NCBI GenBank assembly: GCA_041685075.1
Contig: JAWLGN010000083.1
Location: forward strand, 1 to 19,160
Length of the DNA: 19,160 nt
Direction of reading: 5' to 3'
From: JAMCRM01 sp041685075
GTDB lineage: Bacteria; Acidobacteriota; Terriglobia; Bryobacterales; Bryobacteraceae
In this document: positions 1 through 8,719 of the stretch, one piece after another
Position numbering within the stretch: the stretch's first letter is position 1
Layout: each line of letters begins with the position of its first letter
Translations under genes and position numbers: made by a program
The notes under the pieces: model-generated
Databases searched by the model: none
Told to the model about the DNA's origin: nothing
The model's input: the letters and a program-made list of their open reading frames with translations, nothing else

Positions 1-14
1 CGCCTGCCGGCCCG

Positions 15-866
15 CTAAAAATCCAGCTTTCGCAGATACTCGAAGCTTTGGCGGAGGCTCTCGATGGGGTCGCCCGGGGTCTGGTCCTGCTCCACGATGT
101 AATGCCGGACGCCGGCGGCGTGCGCGGCTCGCAGTACCGGCTCCATGGGGATTGTTCCCGCGCCCACTTCCTTGAATGCGTCCGGCGGCACCTTTTCGTG
201 GGTCTGGACGGGTGTGCCCTCGGCTTTGTCCTTCAGGTGCACCAGGGGGACGCGGCCTTCATAGCGCTCCAGCAGCGCTACCGGGTCGTGACCCGCCACG
301 CTGGCCCAGAAAATATCCAGCTCCAACCCGATGATCTCGCGGCCGGTCAAGTCCATGAGGGTGTCCAGCAGCGTCTTGCCTTCCATGAGCGTGAACTCGA
401 AGGCATGGTTGTGATAACAGAGCATCATGCCGGCGTCGCGGCAGGCCAGGCCGGCGTGGTTCAGGCGCGCGGCGAAAGTGCGCAGTTCCGCCAGGCCGGC
501 CCGCTCCTCCTGCGGCAGGTAAGGGTAGACTACGTAATCGAATTTGCGCTTGCGGGCGTCCTGGATGGCGGCTTCCAGTTCGTCGTGCCTGCCGGGCGCC
601 AGCAGTCCCGCGTCGATGTGCACCGCCACGGGTTTCAGCCGCGTCTTGCGCAGGCTGGGCCAGATCTTATCGATCCCGTTCTGGACTACCTCCACTTCGC
701 GGTAGCCGATTTCCTCCACCGCCTGGAGCGTCTCCAGCGGTTTCTCCGGAAGTACGTTGCGCAGCGTGTACAACTGAGCCCCGACGGTCCTCAAGGTGCG
801 GGCCCACACCGGCGCGAGTGCACCCGCGGCGGCCGTTCCGATAAAGGTGCGTCTTGAAAGTGGCAT
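15..866 (-). CDS. Tat-exported sugar phosphate isomerase/epimerase-like TIM-barrel protein
   Basis: The 283-aa product looks like the xylose-isomerase-like (AP endonuclease 2) TIM-barrel family, whose members isomerise or epimerise sugars or inositols using a divalent metal. The N-terminus MPLSRRTFIG plus a hydrophobic stretch ending near WAR is a twin-arginine signal, so the protein is probably exported folded. Candidate metal ligands lie in the expected order: His154 in CYHNHAFEF, Asp184 in ELDIFW, His210 in LVHLKDK and Glu259 in YIVEQD. I chose the ATG at 866 because it places the RR motif at residues 5-6; the frame stays open to 962, but the extra 32 residues look non-coding. No strong Shine-Dalgarno is visible. 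It is divergent from the membrane protein at 919. The substrate cannot be told from sequence. Confidence 0.85.
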   Translation of the reverse strand: MPLSRRTFIGTAAAGALAPVWARTLRTVGAQLYTLRNVLPEKPLETLQAVEEIGYREVEVVQNGIDKIWPSLRKTRLKPVAVHIDAGLLAPGRHDELEAAIQDARKRKFDYVVYPYLPQEERAGLAELRTFAARLNHAGLACRDAGMMLCYHNHAFEFTLMEGKTLLDTLMDLTGREIIGLELDIFWASVAGHDPVALLERYEGRVPLVHLKDKAEGTPVQTHEKVPPDAFKEVGAGTIPMEPVLRAAHAAGVRHYIVEQDQTPGDPIESLRQSFEYLRKLDF

Positions 867-918
867 GGACCCATTATGCACGTCTCCGCCCGGCTGCGGG
901 CCCTGATACATTTGAAAT

Positions 919-2187
919 TTGGCTGCCCCGCAACACTCCTTGCCGCGACCCCCGGGCCGCACGCTGGTGCCCCTGCTCGCCCTGCTGGCGGTCCTGGCCT
1001 ACCTGCCCGCCCTGAGTTTCCCCTTCATCGAAGACGACTATCCAAACATCGCCCAGGCGCTCGAATACGGGCCGCCCTCCGGCTGGGCCGGGATGGCTGG
1101 CGACGCCATCAACCGCCCCCGCGCCACCAGCTTCCTCTACCTCTACTGGCTCCACGCGCTGGCCGGCATGAACCCGCTGCCGTTCTACGCGGCAGGCATC
1201 GCGCTGCACGCCGTGAACACCTGGCTGGTTTTTGCCCTGGGACGCTGGCGCCTGCTGGGCTACGGTGTTTCCGCCTGGGCCGCCGCCTTTTTCGCCATCT
1301 ACGAGGGGCACCAGGAGGCGGTGATGTGGATTTCGGCCTGCAATGAGCTGCTGCTGTTCTTCTTCGGCGCGCTGTCGCTCTACTGCTGGCTGCGTTTTCT
1401 CGAGCCGCCGGGTGGCCGCCGCTGGTACTGGGCGGCGCTGGCGGCCTTCGCCCTGGCGCTCCTGTCGAAAGAATCGGCCGTCATTCTGCTGGTGCTGCTG
1501 GCGGTGGCGGCCGCTACCACGACGCCGCGGAAGATGCCGCTGCTTGCCCCCTTCGCAGTGCTCGGCGCCGCCGCGGTGCTCTCCATCCTGGGCACCCAAT
1601 CCTATTCCGGGCGCTTTCAGGACGGCAGCTTCGTCCTCGCGGCCCCGTTCTGGCGGACCTGGGCCAACAGCTTCCCCCGCCTGTTCTGGATCTGGGGACT
1701 CGTGGCCGTGGTCGCGCTGCTCGCCTGGAAGCCGCCGCACTACCGGCGGATTCTCGCGCTGGGAGGGTTTTGGGCCGCCGCCGCGCTGGTGCCCTACATC
1801 TTCCCGGTTTACATCAACCGGGTCCCCAGCCGCCAGACCTACCTGGCGAGCGCGGGCGCCGCCTTCATCGTAGGCGCCGCGCTGGACGCCCTCTGGAAAC
1901 GCCGCCGCAGGGCGGCGCCCCTGGTGCTGGCTCTCCTGCTGGTCCAGAACATCGGCTGGCTGTGGGTCCGCAAGCGCGCGCAGTTTCTGGAGCGCGCCCG
2001 GCCCACCGAGCAATTGCTCGAACTCGCCCGCCGCAGCGAAGGACCCATCTACGTCCGCTGCTTCCCGCGGCAGCGCATCATCGCCGAGCAGGCCGTCCGG
2101 CTGATGGCGCCCACCCGGACTCCGGCCCTGCTCTGGGAGCCGACCGGCCGGGCGGCCGCGGAATTCTGCTACGATCCGAACCGCTAG
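919..2187 (+). CDS. polytopic membrane protein, GT-C (PMT/TMTC-like) glycosyltransferase candidate
   Basis: The 422-aa product has roughly nine or ten hydrophobic segments, starting with LVPLLALLAVLAYLPALSF at residues 16-34. An acidic FIEDDY motif (residues 37-41) sits directly after the first segment, where GT-C glycosyltransferases such as protein O-mannosyltransferases carry catalytic acidic residues. The C-terminal 60 residues are soluble and basic. By family analogy it would transfer a sugar from a polyprenyl-phosphate donor at the outer face of the inner membrane; this is inference. The start is uncertain: an in-frame TGA at 913-915 limits it, TTG 919 is the first option, and TTG 940 or GTG 967 would also work. 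No convincing ribosome site is seen. It ends 6 bp from the stop of the convergent UbiD gene. Confidence 0.72.
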   Translation: MAAPQHSLPRPPGRTLVPLLALLAVLAYLPALSFPFIEDDYPNIAQALEYGPPSGWAGMAGDAINRPRATSFLYLYWLHALAGMNPLPFYAAGIALHAVNTWLVFALGRWRLLGYGVSAWAAAFFAIYEGHQEAVMWISACNELLLFFFGALSLYCWLRFLEPPGGRRWYWAALAAFALALLSKESAVILLVLLAVAAATTTPRKMPLLAPFAVLGAAAVLSILGTQSYSGRFQDGSFVLAAPFWRTWANSFPRLFWIWGLVAVVALLAWKPPHYRRILALGGFWAAAALVPYIFPVYINRVPSRQTYLASAGAAFIVGAALDALWKRRRRAAPLVLALLLVQNIGWLWVRKRAQFLERARPTEQLLELARRSEGPIYVRCFPRQRIIAEQAVRLMAPTRTPALLWEPTGRAAAEFCYDPNR

Positions 2188-2193
2188 CGGCTC

Positions 2194-3642
2194 CTACAGC
2201 CCCGCCTGCTTCCACAACTCATCCACGCGGCGCTTCACGTCCTCGTCCATCCGGATCACCTCCGGCCAGGGCCGCGTGAAGCCCTCCCCGGGCCACTTGC
2301 GCGTGGCGTCCACCCCCATCTTAGAGCCGTAATTCGGCAGGCGGCTGGCGTGGTCGAGCGAATCCACAGGCCCCAGGGTGAACTGGATGTCGCGCTCCGG
2401 GTCGATGTTGTTCAGGGCGCGCCAGGCCACTTCGCTTACGTTCTGCACGTCCACGTCCTCGTCCACCACCACGATGCACTTGCTGAACATGGCCTGTCCC
2501 AACCCCCAGATGGCCGACATCACCTTGCGGGCGTGCCCGGGGTAGGACTTCCGGATGGAGACCAGGATCAGGTTGTGGACCACGCCCTCGGCGGGCATGG
2601 CGATATCCCGCACCTCGGGAAGCTGCAGGCGCAGCAGCGGCAAGAAGATGCGCTCGATGGCCTTGGCCATATAGTAGTCCTCCATGGGCGGAGGCCCCAC
2701 GATGGTGGCGGCATAGATCGGATCGCGGCGCTGGGTGATGCAGGTGACGTGGAAAACCGGGTAGTCGTCCTCCAGGGAGTAGAAGCCGGTGTGGTCGCCG
2801 AAGGGCCCTTCGGTGCGCAGTTCGCCCAGCTCGACGTAGCCTTCCAGCACGATCTCGGCCTGCGCCGGCACCTCCAGGTCGCAGGTGCGGCACTTCACCA
2901 TCTCGACGGGGCTGTCGCGCAGGAAGCCCGCGATTATCATCTCGTCCAGGTCCGGCGGCAGCGGCAGGATGGAGGAGTACATGGTCACGGGGTCGGCCCC
3001 GATGGCCACTGCCACGTCCATACGCCCGGAGCCGCCCGCCGCCGCCATGCGCCGGTAGTGCTCGGCGCCCTGCTTGTGGGTCTGCCAATGCATACCGGCG
3101 GTGCGATCGTCGTAGAGCTGCATGCGGTACATGCCGCAGTTGCGCTTGCCCGTCTCGGGATTGCGGGAGAAGACCATGGGAAGGGTGATGAAGCGCCCGC
3201 CGTCCTGCGGCCAGCACTTCAACACGGGGTAGTCGAACAGCGAGAAGCCCTCGGTGCGGACCACCTCCTGGCACGGCGCGCGGGAGACCATGCGCGGGAA
3301 GAACCGCCCCATCTCGGCCAGCTTGGGGAGCATTTTGAGCTTGCCGATCAGCCCCTCCGGCATGCGCATCTCCAGGAACTCGGAGATGCGTCCCGCCACG
3401 GTGTCGAGCGAATCCACCTCCAGCGCCAGTTCCATCCGCCGCAGGCTGGCAAAGGCGTTGATCAGCACCGGGACACCGTATCCGGAGGGCCGCTCGAACA
3501 AGAGCGCCGGGCCGCCGCTCTTCACCGAGCGGTCTGCGAATTCCGTGATCTCCAGGACGGGGTCCACCTCCACCCCGATGCGCTTCAGCTCGCCGTGGCG
3601 CTCCAGCGCGGCGATGAACTCCCGCAAGTCCGTATAAGCCAT
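2194..3642 (-). CDS. UbiD-family (prenyl-FMN-dependent) decarboxylase
   Basis: This is a full-length 482-aa member of the UbiD/menaquinone-decarboxylase family. These cytosolic enzymes reversibly decarboxylate aromatic or unsaturated acids using prenylated FMN supplied by UbiX. Family signatures include NCGMYRMQLYDDR (168-180), with Arg173 where the cofactor-contacting Arg is expected, HWQTHKQGAEHY (185-196), the catalytic-region AEIVLEGYVE (262-271) and GPFGDHTGFYS (279-289). The ATG at 3642 follows GGAAGGAGC, a clear Shine-Dalgarno although close to the start. No ubiX or other quinone gene lies in the window, so ubiquinone or menaquinone synthesis versus another aromatic acid cannot be separated. 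It is divergent from the FabG-like gene with a 90-bp gap and convergent with the membrane protein on its left. Confidence 0.93.
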   Translation of the reverse strand: MAYTDLREFIAALERHGELKRIGVEVDPVLEITEFADRSVKSGGPALLFERPSGYGVPVLINAFASLRRMELALEVDSLDTVAGRISEFLEMRMPEGLIGKLKMLPKLAEMGRFFPRMVSRAPCQEVVRTEGFSLFDYPVLKCWPQDGGRFITLPMVFSRNPETGKRNCGMYRMQLYDDRTAGMHWQTHKQGAEHYRRMAAAGGSGRMDVAVAIGADPVTMYSSILPLPPDLDEMIIAGFLRDSPVEMVKCRTCDLEVPAQAEIVLEGYVELGELRTEGPFGDHTGFYSLEDDYPVFHVTCITQRRDPIYAATIVGPPPMEDYYMAKAIERIFLPLLRLQLPEVRDIAMPAEGVVHNLILVSIRKSYPGHARKVMSAIWGLGQAMFSKCIVVVDEDVDVQNVSEVAWRALNNIDPERDIQFTLGPVDSLDHASRLPNYGSKMGVDATRKWPGEGFTRPWPEVIRMDEDVKRRVDELWKQAGL

Positions 3643-3732
3643 GCTCCTTCCGTTGTACCGTGGAATGGAGCCCGCTGCATGCGGCGCGAGGACGTGGAAC
3701 CGCGGCCCGTCGCGCGGGTATCATAAGAACTT

Positions 3733-4470
3733 ATGGCTCAACGAACCGCATTGGTCACCGGGTCCAGCCGTGGCATCGGCAGGGCCACCGCGCTGGCGCT
3801 CGCTCAAGACGGCAAGGACATCGTGGTCGCTTCGCCCGAACTGGAACTCAACGAGCAGGTGGCCGCTGAAATCCGCGCCCTCGGCCGCAAGGCGCTGACC
3901 GTCAACCTGGACCTCTGCTCGCAGCTCTCCATCAAGGAAGCCTTCGCCGCGGCGCTCCAGGAGTTCGGCCGGATCGACATCCTGGTGAACAACGCCGGCA
4001 TCACGCGCGACGGGCTGGCGGTCCGGATGAAGCCCGAAGACTGGAACCTGGTGCTCCAGATCAACCTCTCCGGCGCCTTCTTCGCCGCCCAGCAGGCGCT
4101 GCCCGGCATGATGCGAGAGCGCTGGGGCCGCATCGTCAATATCTCGTCGGTGGTGGGCAGGGCAGGGAACCCGGGACAGGCGAACTACGTGTCCTCCAAG
4201 GCCGGAATCATCGGGCTCACCAAGGCCTTGGCCCAGGAGATGGGAAGCCGCAACATCACGGTCAACGCAGTGGCGCCAGGCTTCATCGCTACGGATATGA
4301 CCGCCGGGCTGCCCGAGGATGTCAAGAGCCGCATGCTCGCCGCCGTCCCCCTGAAGCGGATGGGAACACCGGAAGACATCGCCGCGGCGGTCAAGTTCCT
4401 GGTGAGCGACGAGGCCGGCTACATCACCGGCCACGTGCTGGACGTCAACGGCGGGATGTACATGTCGTAG
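3733..4470 (+). CDS. fabG: 3-oxoacyl-ACP reductase FabG-like short-chain dehydrogenase
   Basis: The 245-aa product has the length and motif order of FabG, which reduces 3-oxoacyl-ACP with NADPH in the fatty-acid elongation cycle. Visible motifs are the Rossmann TGSSRGIG (9-16), NNAG (86-89), the active-site Asn111, Ser139 in NISSVVG, and Tyr152/Lys156 in NYVSSKAG, followed by the PG motif APGFIATDM. Every catalytic residue is present. It is not next to acpP, fabD or fabF, so it could be an extra paralogue acting in another pathway such as polyester or specialised lipid synthesis. No Shine-Dalgarno precedes the ATG at 3733. A TATCAT hexamer at 3719-3724 lies so close that a leaderless or nearly leaderless mRNA is possible. 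Confidence 0.9.
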   Translation: MAQRTALVTGSSRGIGRATALALAQDGKDIVVASPELELNEQVAAEIRALGRKALTVNLDLCSQLSIKEAFAAALQEFGRIDILVNNAGITRDGLAVRMKPEDWNLVLQINLSGAFFAAQQALPGMMRERWGRIVNISSVVGRAGNPGQANYVSSKAGIIGLTKALAQEMGSRNITVNAVAPGFIATDMTAGLPEDVKSRMLAAVPLKRMGTPEDIAAAVKFLVSDEAGYITGHVLDVNGGMYMS

Positions 4471-4487
4471 GGCCGCGGCGCGGCCCT
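4469..4487. terminator. GC hairpin between convergent fabG and dps, possible bidirectional terminator
   Basis: The arms AGGGCCGC (4469-4476) and GCGGCCCT (4480-4487) are perfectly complementary around a GGC loop. The hairpin occupies the whole 16-bp junction and touches the fabG TAG and the dps TAA. Neither side carries a clear U-tract, so Rho-independent termination is plausible but not certain. Confidence 0.5.
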
Positions 4488-4996
4488 TACACCACCAGCC
4501 CGTCGCCCTTTTTGAGGGTCTCCCGCAGGAACCACTCCTGTTTCTCGTGGATCTGGACGAAGTTGGAGAAGATCTCGGTGGTTCCGGGATCGTTGTGCTC
4601 ATCGGCCACGCTGGCCCCCTCGCGCATGCCGCGGATCACCACCATGGCGTTGGCATTGGCCTCTTCCACCATGGCGCGCATGTCCTGGGTCCCGGAGGTG
4701 GACTGCACGCTGGCGTGCTGGGCGAATTCGGCCAGCCCGGAGATGGGATCCTGGCCGATCATGCGAATGCGTTCCGCCAGCTCATCGGTGGTCTCCAGGA
4801 CCTCCTTCGCGAACTCGTCGAACATCTTGTGCAGCTCGCGGAACAGCGGCCCGTAGGTCTGCCAGTGGTAGTGTTTGTAGTTTGCGTAGAGCACCATGGC
4901 ATTGCACAGCTCCCGCTGGAGGTGCTCGACTACCGGGTTGCCCGGCTGGTTCAGATGGCTGATCTCCCGCTCGACCGTGGTTTTATCGACAGGCAT
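4487..4996 (-). CDS. dps: Dps-like ferritin, DNA protection/iron storage
   Basis: The 169-aa product is a Dps/ferritin-like four-helix protein. Dps dodecamers oxidise and store Fe(II) at inter-subunit sites and often bind DNA under starvation or peroxide stress. The ferroxidase pattern is intact: His44 in HYHWQTYGPLF, His56 and Asp60 in LHKMFDEF, then Asp71 and Glu75 in TTDELAERI, matching the spacing of the Dps family. The C-terminal helix IHEKQEWFLRETLKK is also typical. The N-terminus is short with little positive charge, so DNA binding is unclear. ATG 4996 is preferred over an upstream in-frame ATG at 5035 because GGGGGA lies 5 nt before it. The gene follows RNase J on the same strand after 66 bp and may have its own promoter there. 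Confidence 0.9.
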   Translation of the reverse strand: MPVDKTTVEREISHLNQPGNPVVEHLQRELCNAMVLYANYKHYHWQTYGPLFRELHKMFDEFAKEVLETTDELAERIRMIGQDPISGLAEFAQHASVQSTSGTQDMRAMVEEANANAMVVIRGMREGASVADEHNDPGTTEIFSNFVQIHEKQEWFLRETLKKGDGLVV

Positions 4997-5062
4997 AGTT
5001 ATCCCCCATTCCCGGGAAAGCAATCGCCCGGCCAATGAGAGGATTCCGACTTCCGGGGCGGC

Positions 5063-6730
5063 TCAGAGTTCCAGCACGACCGGCATAATGAGCGGCCGCC
5101 GGGAAGTTTCCTTGTTGATGAACCGCTTCAGGTCGGCGCGGACTTTCTCTTTCACCACGCCCCAGTCGGTCTTCTCGTCCTCGTTGGAAGACTCGATGGT
5201 GCGGGCCACTACCTGCTGCGCCAGGGACATGAACTCCGATCCACCGTCGGCGACGAACCCGCGGCTGACGATCTCGGGCAGGTGCTCCACGCGGCCGGTG
5301 TGGCTGTTGATGGCGATGATGGGCACCACGATGCCGTCCTCGGAGAGGCTCCGGCGGTCGCGGATAATGACGTCCTCCACCACCTCGTCCACGGAGCCGG
5401 AATCGATGCACACCCGCCCCACGGTAACGCGGCCGGCTTTGCGCGCGCCGGCTTCGTCCAACTCCAGCACGTCGCCGGAGTCCATGATGAAGATCTCCTC
5501 CAGACCGGCGGAGCGCAGGTGCTGCGCCAGCCGGGCGTGCTTGGCCAGTTGCCGGAACTCTCCGTGGACGGGCATGAAGAAGCGGGGCCGCACCAGGTTC
5601 AGCATGAGCTTGAGTTCCTCGGCGCTGCCGTGCCCGGAGACGTGCAGCGGCGGGTTCATGCTGCCGTAGTACACGTCTGCGCCGCGGCGCTCCATGTGGT
5701 CGATCATGCGGTAGATGGATTTCTCGTTCCCCGGGATGATGCGGGAACTGAGCGCCACCGTGTCTCCCGGCTCGATGGAGATCTGCCGGTGGTTGTCCAC
5801 CGCCACCCGTGAGAGCGCCGACATGGGCTCCCCCTGGGTGCCGGAGATGATCACCGTTACCTTGTGCCGCGGGGCATCGGGAACGTCCTGCGGCCGGATC
5901 AGGATGCCGTCGGGGATCTCCAGCAGCCCCAGCGAGTGGGCGATCTCCGTGACCGTCACCATGCTGCGGCCCACGATCGCCACCTTCCGCCCGAACTGCT
6001 GCGAGACTTCAAGCAGAAGTTGAATTCTATGAATGGAAGAGCTGAAACAGGAGACGATGACGCGCTGATCCGCGTGCGCGAACAGGTCCTCGACGCGGGG
6101 CCGCACGGCGCGCTCGGACTCGGTATACCCGGGCCGGTCCGAGTTGGTGGAGTCGGAAAGCAGCAGCAGCACGCCTCGCTTGCCGTAGTCGGCAAGGGTG
6201 TGGAGATCGAACAATTCGTTGTCGGTGGGGGTGGGATCCACCTTGAAATCGCCGGTGTGGATGATCACCCCCAGCGGCGTTGTGATGGCCAGCGCCACGG
6301 CGTTGACGATCGAGTGGGTGACGTGGATCGGCTCCACTTGAAAGGGGCCGATCACGACCAGTTGCCGCGGCTTGATGGTATGGAAGACGGGTTCTCGTTC
6401 CAGGTCGTACTCTTCCATGCGGCGCTCCACCAACGCTATGGTGAAGGCAGTTCCGTAAACGGGGATGGAGATTTCCGACAGGAGGTAGGGTACGGCGCCG
6501 ATGTGGTCTTCGTGCCCGTGCGTCAGGACCAGCCCCTTGATGTGCTCACGGTTCTCTTTCAGGAACGTGAGGTCGGGCATGACCACGTCTACACCCAGCA
6601 GTTCGCTGCTGGGAAACATCATTCCGGAATCGACGATGAGGATGTCGTCGCCGTACCGGATGGCGGTCATGTTCATGCCGAACTCCCCAAGACCGCCTAA
6701 TGGGATTACCTGCAGTTTCTTTTGTTTCAT
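5063..6730 (-). CDS. rnj: ribonuclease J
   Basis: The 555-aa product is a metallo-beta-lactamase/beta-CASP nuclease of the RNase J group, which degrades and matures RNA by endonuclease and 5'-to-3' exonuclease activity in the cytoplasm. The N-terminal KLQVIPLGGLGEFGMNMT is characteristic. Metal ligands are in HGHEDHIG (71-78), HVTHS (136-140) and HTGDF (158-162). The beta-CASP part includes SGTQGEPMSALSRVA, and HVSGHGSAEEL plus MPVHGEFRQL supply late conserved His residues. A C-terminal domain completes the usual length. The ATG at 6730 gives the family N-terminus; the open frame upstream to 7042 is shadow inside the ABC gene. It begins 11 bp after the ABC transporter stop, so the two are probably cotranscribed. 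Confidence 0.95.
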   Translation of the reverse strand: MKQKKLQVIPLGGLGEFGMNMTAIRYGDDILIVDSGMMFPSSELLGVDVVMPDLTFLKENREHIKGLVLTHGHEDHIGAVPYLLSEISIPVYGTAFTIALVERRMEEYDLEREPVFHTIKPRQLVVIGPFQVEPIHVTHSIVNAVALAITTPLGVIIHTGDFKVDPTPTDNELFDLHTLADYGKRGVLLLLSDSTNSDRPGYTESERAVRPRVEDLFAHADQRVIVSCFSSSIHRIQLLLEVSQQFGRKVAIVGRSMVTVTEIAHSLGLLEIPDGILIRPQDVPDAPRHKVTVIISGTQGEPMSALSRVAVDNHRQISIEPGDTVALSSRIIPGNEKSIYRMIDHMERRGADVYYGSMNPPLHVSGHGSAEELKLMLNLVRPRFFMPVHGEFRQLAKHARLAQHLRSAGLEEIFIMDSGDVLELDEAGARKAGRVTVGRVCIDSGSVDEVVEDVIIRDRRSLSEDGIVVPIIAINSHTGRVEHLPEIVSRGFVADGGSEFMSLAQQVVARTIESSNEDEKTDWGVVKEKVRADLKRFINKETSRRPLIMPVVLEL

Positions 6731-6741
6731 CAGTTGACTTC

Positions 6742-8574
6742 TTAACGGTAACCTGCTGCTTGAAGTGCGAACAGCTCGGCGTACCGCCCGCCGAGCGCAA
6801 CCAGTTGATCGTGTGTGCCGCGTTCCCGGACCTGCCCGCCGGCGAGCACCAGAATGCTGTCGGCCATCCGAACGGTGGAGAACCGGTGCGAGATGAGCAC
6901 CGCCATGCGTCCCCGGGTGAGATCGGAGAAGCGCTGGAAGACTTCGTACTCGGCTCGGGCGTCCAGCGTAGCGGTGGGTTCGTCCAGGATCAGCAACTGC
7001 GCATCTCTCATATAGGCCCGCGCCAGGGCGAACTTTTGCCACTCGCCCCCCGACAGATCCACCCCGCCTTCAAAACGCCGGCCGAGCATCTGCTCATAGC
7101 CGCGTGGCAGCCGGCCGATGACTTCGCTGGCCAGGCTCTGGCGGCCCGCGCGCTCGATGCGGTCTCGTTCGTGAATTCTGTCGATTTCGCCAAACGCAAT
7201 GTTTTCTTTGGCCAGCATCTCATATCGCATGTAATCCTGGAAGATCACGCCGATTTCTTTTCGAAGATCTTCCACGCGATAGTCGCGCAGATCCACTCCG
7301 TCCAGCAACACTTGTCCGGCGGTGGGATCGTAGAGCCGCGCCAGTAGCTTCACCAGGGTGGTCTTGCCGGCGCCGTTTTCGCCGATCAGGGCCAGCTTCT
7401 CCCCGGGTTCGAGGCGGAAGCTCACCCGGCATAGCACCGGACGCGTGGAGCCTGGATAGGCAAAGCTCACCTCCCGGAACTCGAAGCCGCTCTCGATGGG
7501 GCGTGGCGCAGGGAGCGCCTGCTCCTTCGATACGATACGCGGCTCCATGGCGAAGAAGTCGAACAGGTCGCTCAGAAACAGGGCCTGTTCGGAGACGTCG
7601 TTGAAGCCTTGCAGCAGCCTTTCGATGTAAGTTCTTGACCGGTAAAAGGATCCGGTCAGGAAGGTGAAGGTGCCGATGGAGAGCGTACCGGCCAGCGCGC
7701 TGGCCAGCACCACCGCGTATCCGCCATAGTATCCGCCGGTGGCGAGAAGGTTCAGCAGCGACCCGGTGGCCGCCCGCTTAACCGCAATCTCTTTATTTTC
7801 CTTATATATGCGAGTAGATATCTGATCGTATCGTTGAGACAGATAGGGCCCCAGCCCGAAGATTTTGACTTCTTTGGCGCTCTCGAGGCTGGCCCCCAGC
7901 ATGCGCAGGTAGTCGAGCTCGCGCCGCTCCGGCGTCCAGCGGTAGAGCACCGAGTAGGCCAGGGAGGAGAAATGGGTCTCTCCCAGGAAGGCCGGGATCA
8001 CCGCCGCCACCAGCAGCACCATCAGCCACGGGGAGAAAATCATGAGGCCGGCCGAAAGCGAGGCCAGGCTTACGGCGTCCTGGCAAAGGTTCAGCAGCCC
8101 CGCCAGCATGCCCAGCCGGCCGGTGGTCTGTCGCCGTGCCCGCTCCAGCTTGTCGTAGAACACCGGGTCCTCGAAGGAAGCCAGGTCCAGGCGGGTGGCA
8201 TGCTCCATCAACCGGACGCTGACCCGGTTGGTGAACCGGTCGCCGAGCAGGCTGTCCACCAGGGTGTTGGCCCGGCCGAGGACGTCGCTGAGAACCGCCA
8301 GCGCCAGTTCCAGCCCCACCAGCTTCCAGATCGTCCCTGGATCCCCCGTTCCCGCAGTCGTAAGGGCCACCAGGGCGTCCAGAATGAGCTTTCCGACCCA
8401 CAGCATCCCCAAGGGGATCAGCGCCCGGAAAAGGCGCAGCGCCACGGTCGAGGATGTCAGCGCGGGACTGGTCTCCCAGACCATCGCCAACAGAGGGCGA
8501 ACATGCCGCAAAGATGCCAGTCGGGTGCTCCAGGAGGTCTCGCCCCTCGGTCTCCTGGGCGCGGGAGGGTGCAT
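6742..8574 (-). CDS. ABC exporter, fused permease and ATPase (NisT/MsbA-like half transporter)
   Basis: The 610-aa product has an N-terminal transmembrane domain of about six helices (residues ~30-330) and a C-terminal nucleotide-binding domain. The latter shows Walker A GENGAGKT (398-405), a Q-loop VIFQDYMRYE (~443-452), the signature LSGGEWQKFALARA (507-520), Walker B LLILDEP (527-533) and the H-loop ISHRFST. The LSGGEWQK variant resembles exporters of the lantibiotic/NisT type, so a peptide or lipid-linked export role is possible, but no biosynthetic genes are nearby and no peptidase domain is present. ATG 8574 is chosen because an upstream in-frame ATG (8635-8637) lies inside a strong hairpin. 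No Shine-Dalgarno is seen. A good promoter at 8720-8748 gives it a leader of about 140 nt. RNase J follows 11 bp downstream. Confidence 0.9.
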   Translation of the reverse strand: MHPPAPRRPRGETSWSTRLASLRHVRPLLAMVWETSPALTSSTVALRLFRALIPLGMLWVGKLILDALVALTTAGTGDPGTIWKLVGLELALAVLSDVLGRANTLVDSLLGDRFTNRVSVRLMEHATRLDLASFEDPVFYDKLERARRQTTGRLGMLAGLLNLCQDAVSLASLSAGLMIFSPWLMVLLVAAVIPAFLGETHFSSLAYSVLYRWTPERRELDYLRMLGASLESAKEVKIFGLGPYLSQRYDQISTRIYKENKEIAVKRAATGSLLNLLATGGYYGGYAVVLASALAGTLSIGTFTFLTGSFYRSRTYIERLLQGFNDVSEQALFLSDLFDFFAMEPRIVSKEQALPAPRPIESGFEFREVSFAYPGSTRPVLCRVSFRLEPGEKLALIGENGAGKTTLVKLLARLYDPTAGQVLLDGVDLRDYRVEDLRKEIGVIFQDYMRYEMLAKENIAFGEIDRIHERDRIERAGRQSLASEVIGRLPRGYEQMLGRRFEGGVDLSGGEWQKFALARAYMRDAQLLILDEPTATLDARAEYEVFQRFSDLTRGRMAVLISHRFSTVRMADSILVLAGGQVRERGTHDQLVALGGRYAELFALQAAGYR

Positions 8575-8611
8575 ATAGATAAGTGTAACGCGAATGTTTA
8601 CTACAAAATAG

Positions 8612-8639
8612 GAATGCTCACCCCGAAGGGTGAGCATTC
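8612..8639 (-). terminator. 12-bp UUCG-loop hairpin in the ABC leader, terminator or attenuator candidate
   Basis: GAATGCTCACCC (8612-8623) and GGGTGAGCATTC (8628-8639) are perfectly complementary. In minus-strand RNA the loop is UUCG closed by C-G, an exceptionally stable tetraloop. The stem is followed by CUAUUUUG (8611-8604), a modest U-tract, and lies 37 nt upstream of the ABC start codon. It could terminate transcription from upstream, attenuate the ABC-RNase J unit, or protect its 5' end. Confidence 0.55.
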
Positions 8640-8719
8640 ATTCCCCTGTTCTACCAGGGTGATGTTCGATGGGAGAATCAGTTTCGACGGAATCGCAACC
8701 GCCAAAACTTTGTAGTTGG

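Noticed and set aside
874..2013. 379-codon minus-strand open frame opposite the GT-C-like membrane protein
   Set aside because: Composition is Q/G/R/E-rich without any fold; the opposite strand encodes clear membrane helices.
5009..5018. TTCCCGGGAA palindrome upstream of dps as a possible regulator site
   Set aside because: Ten base pairs only, and it does not match a PerR, Fur or OxyR site I can recognise.
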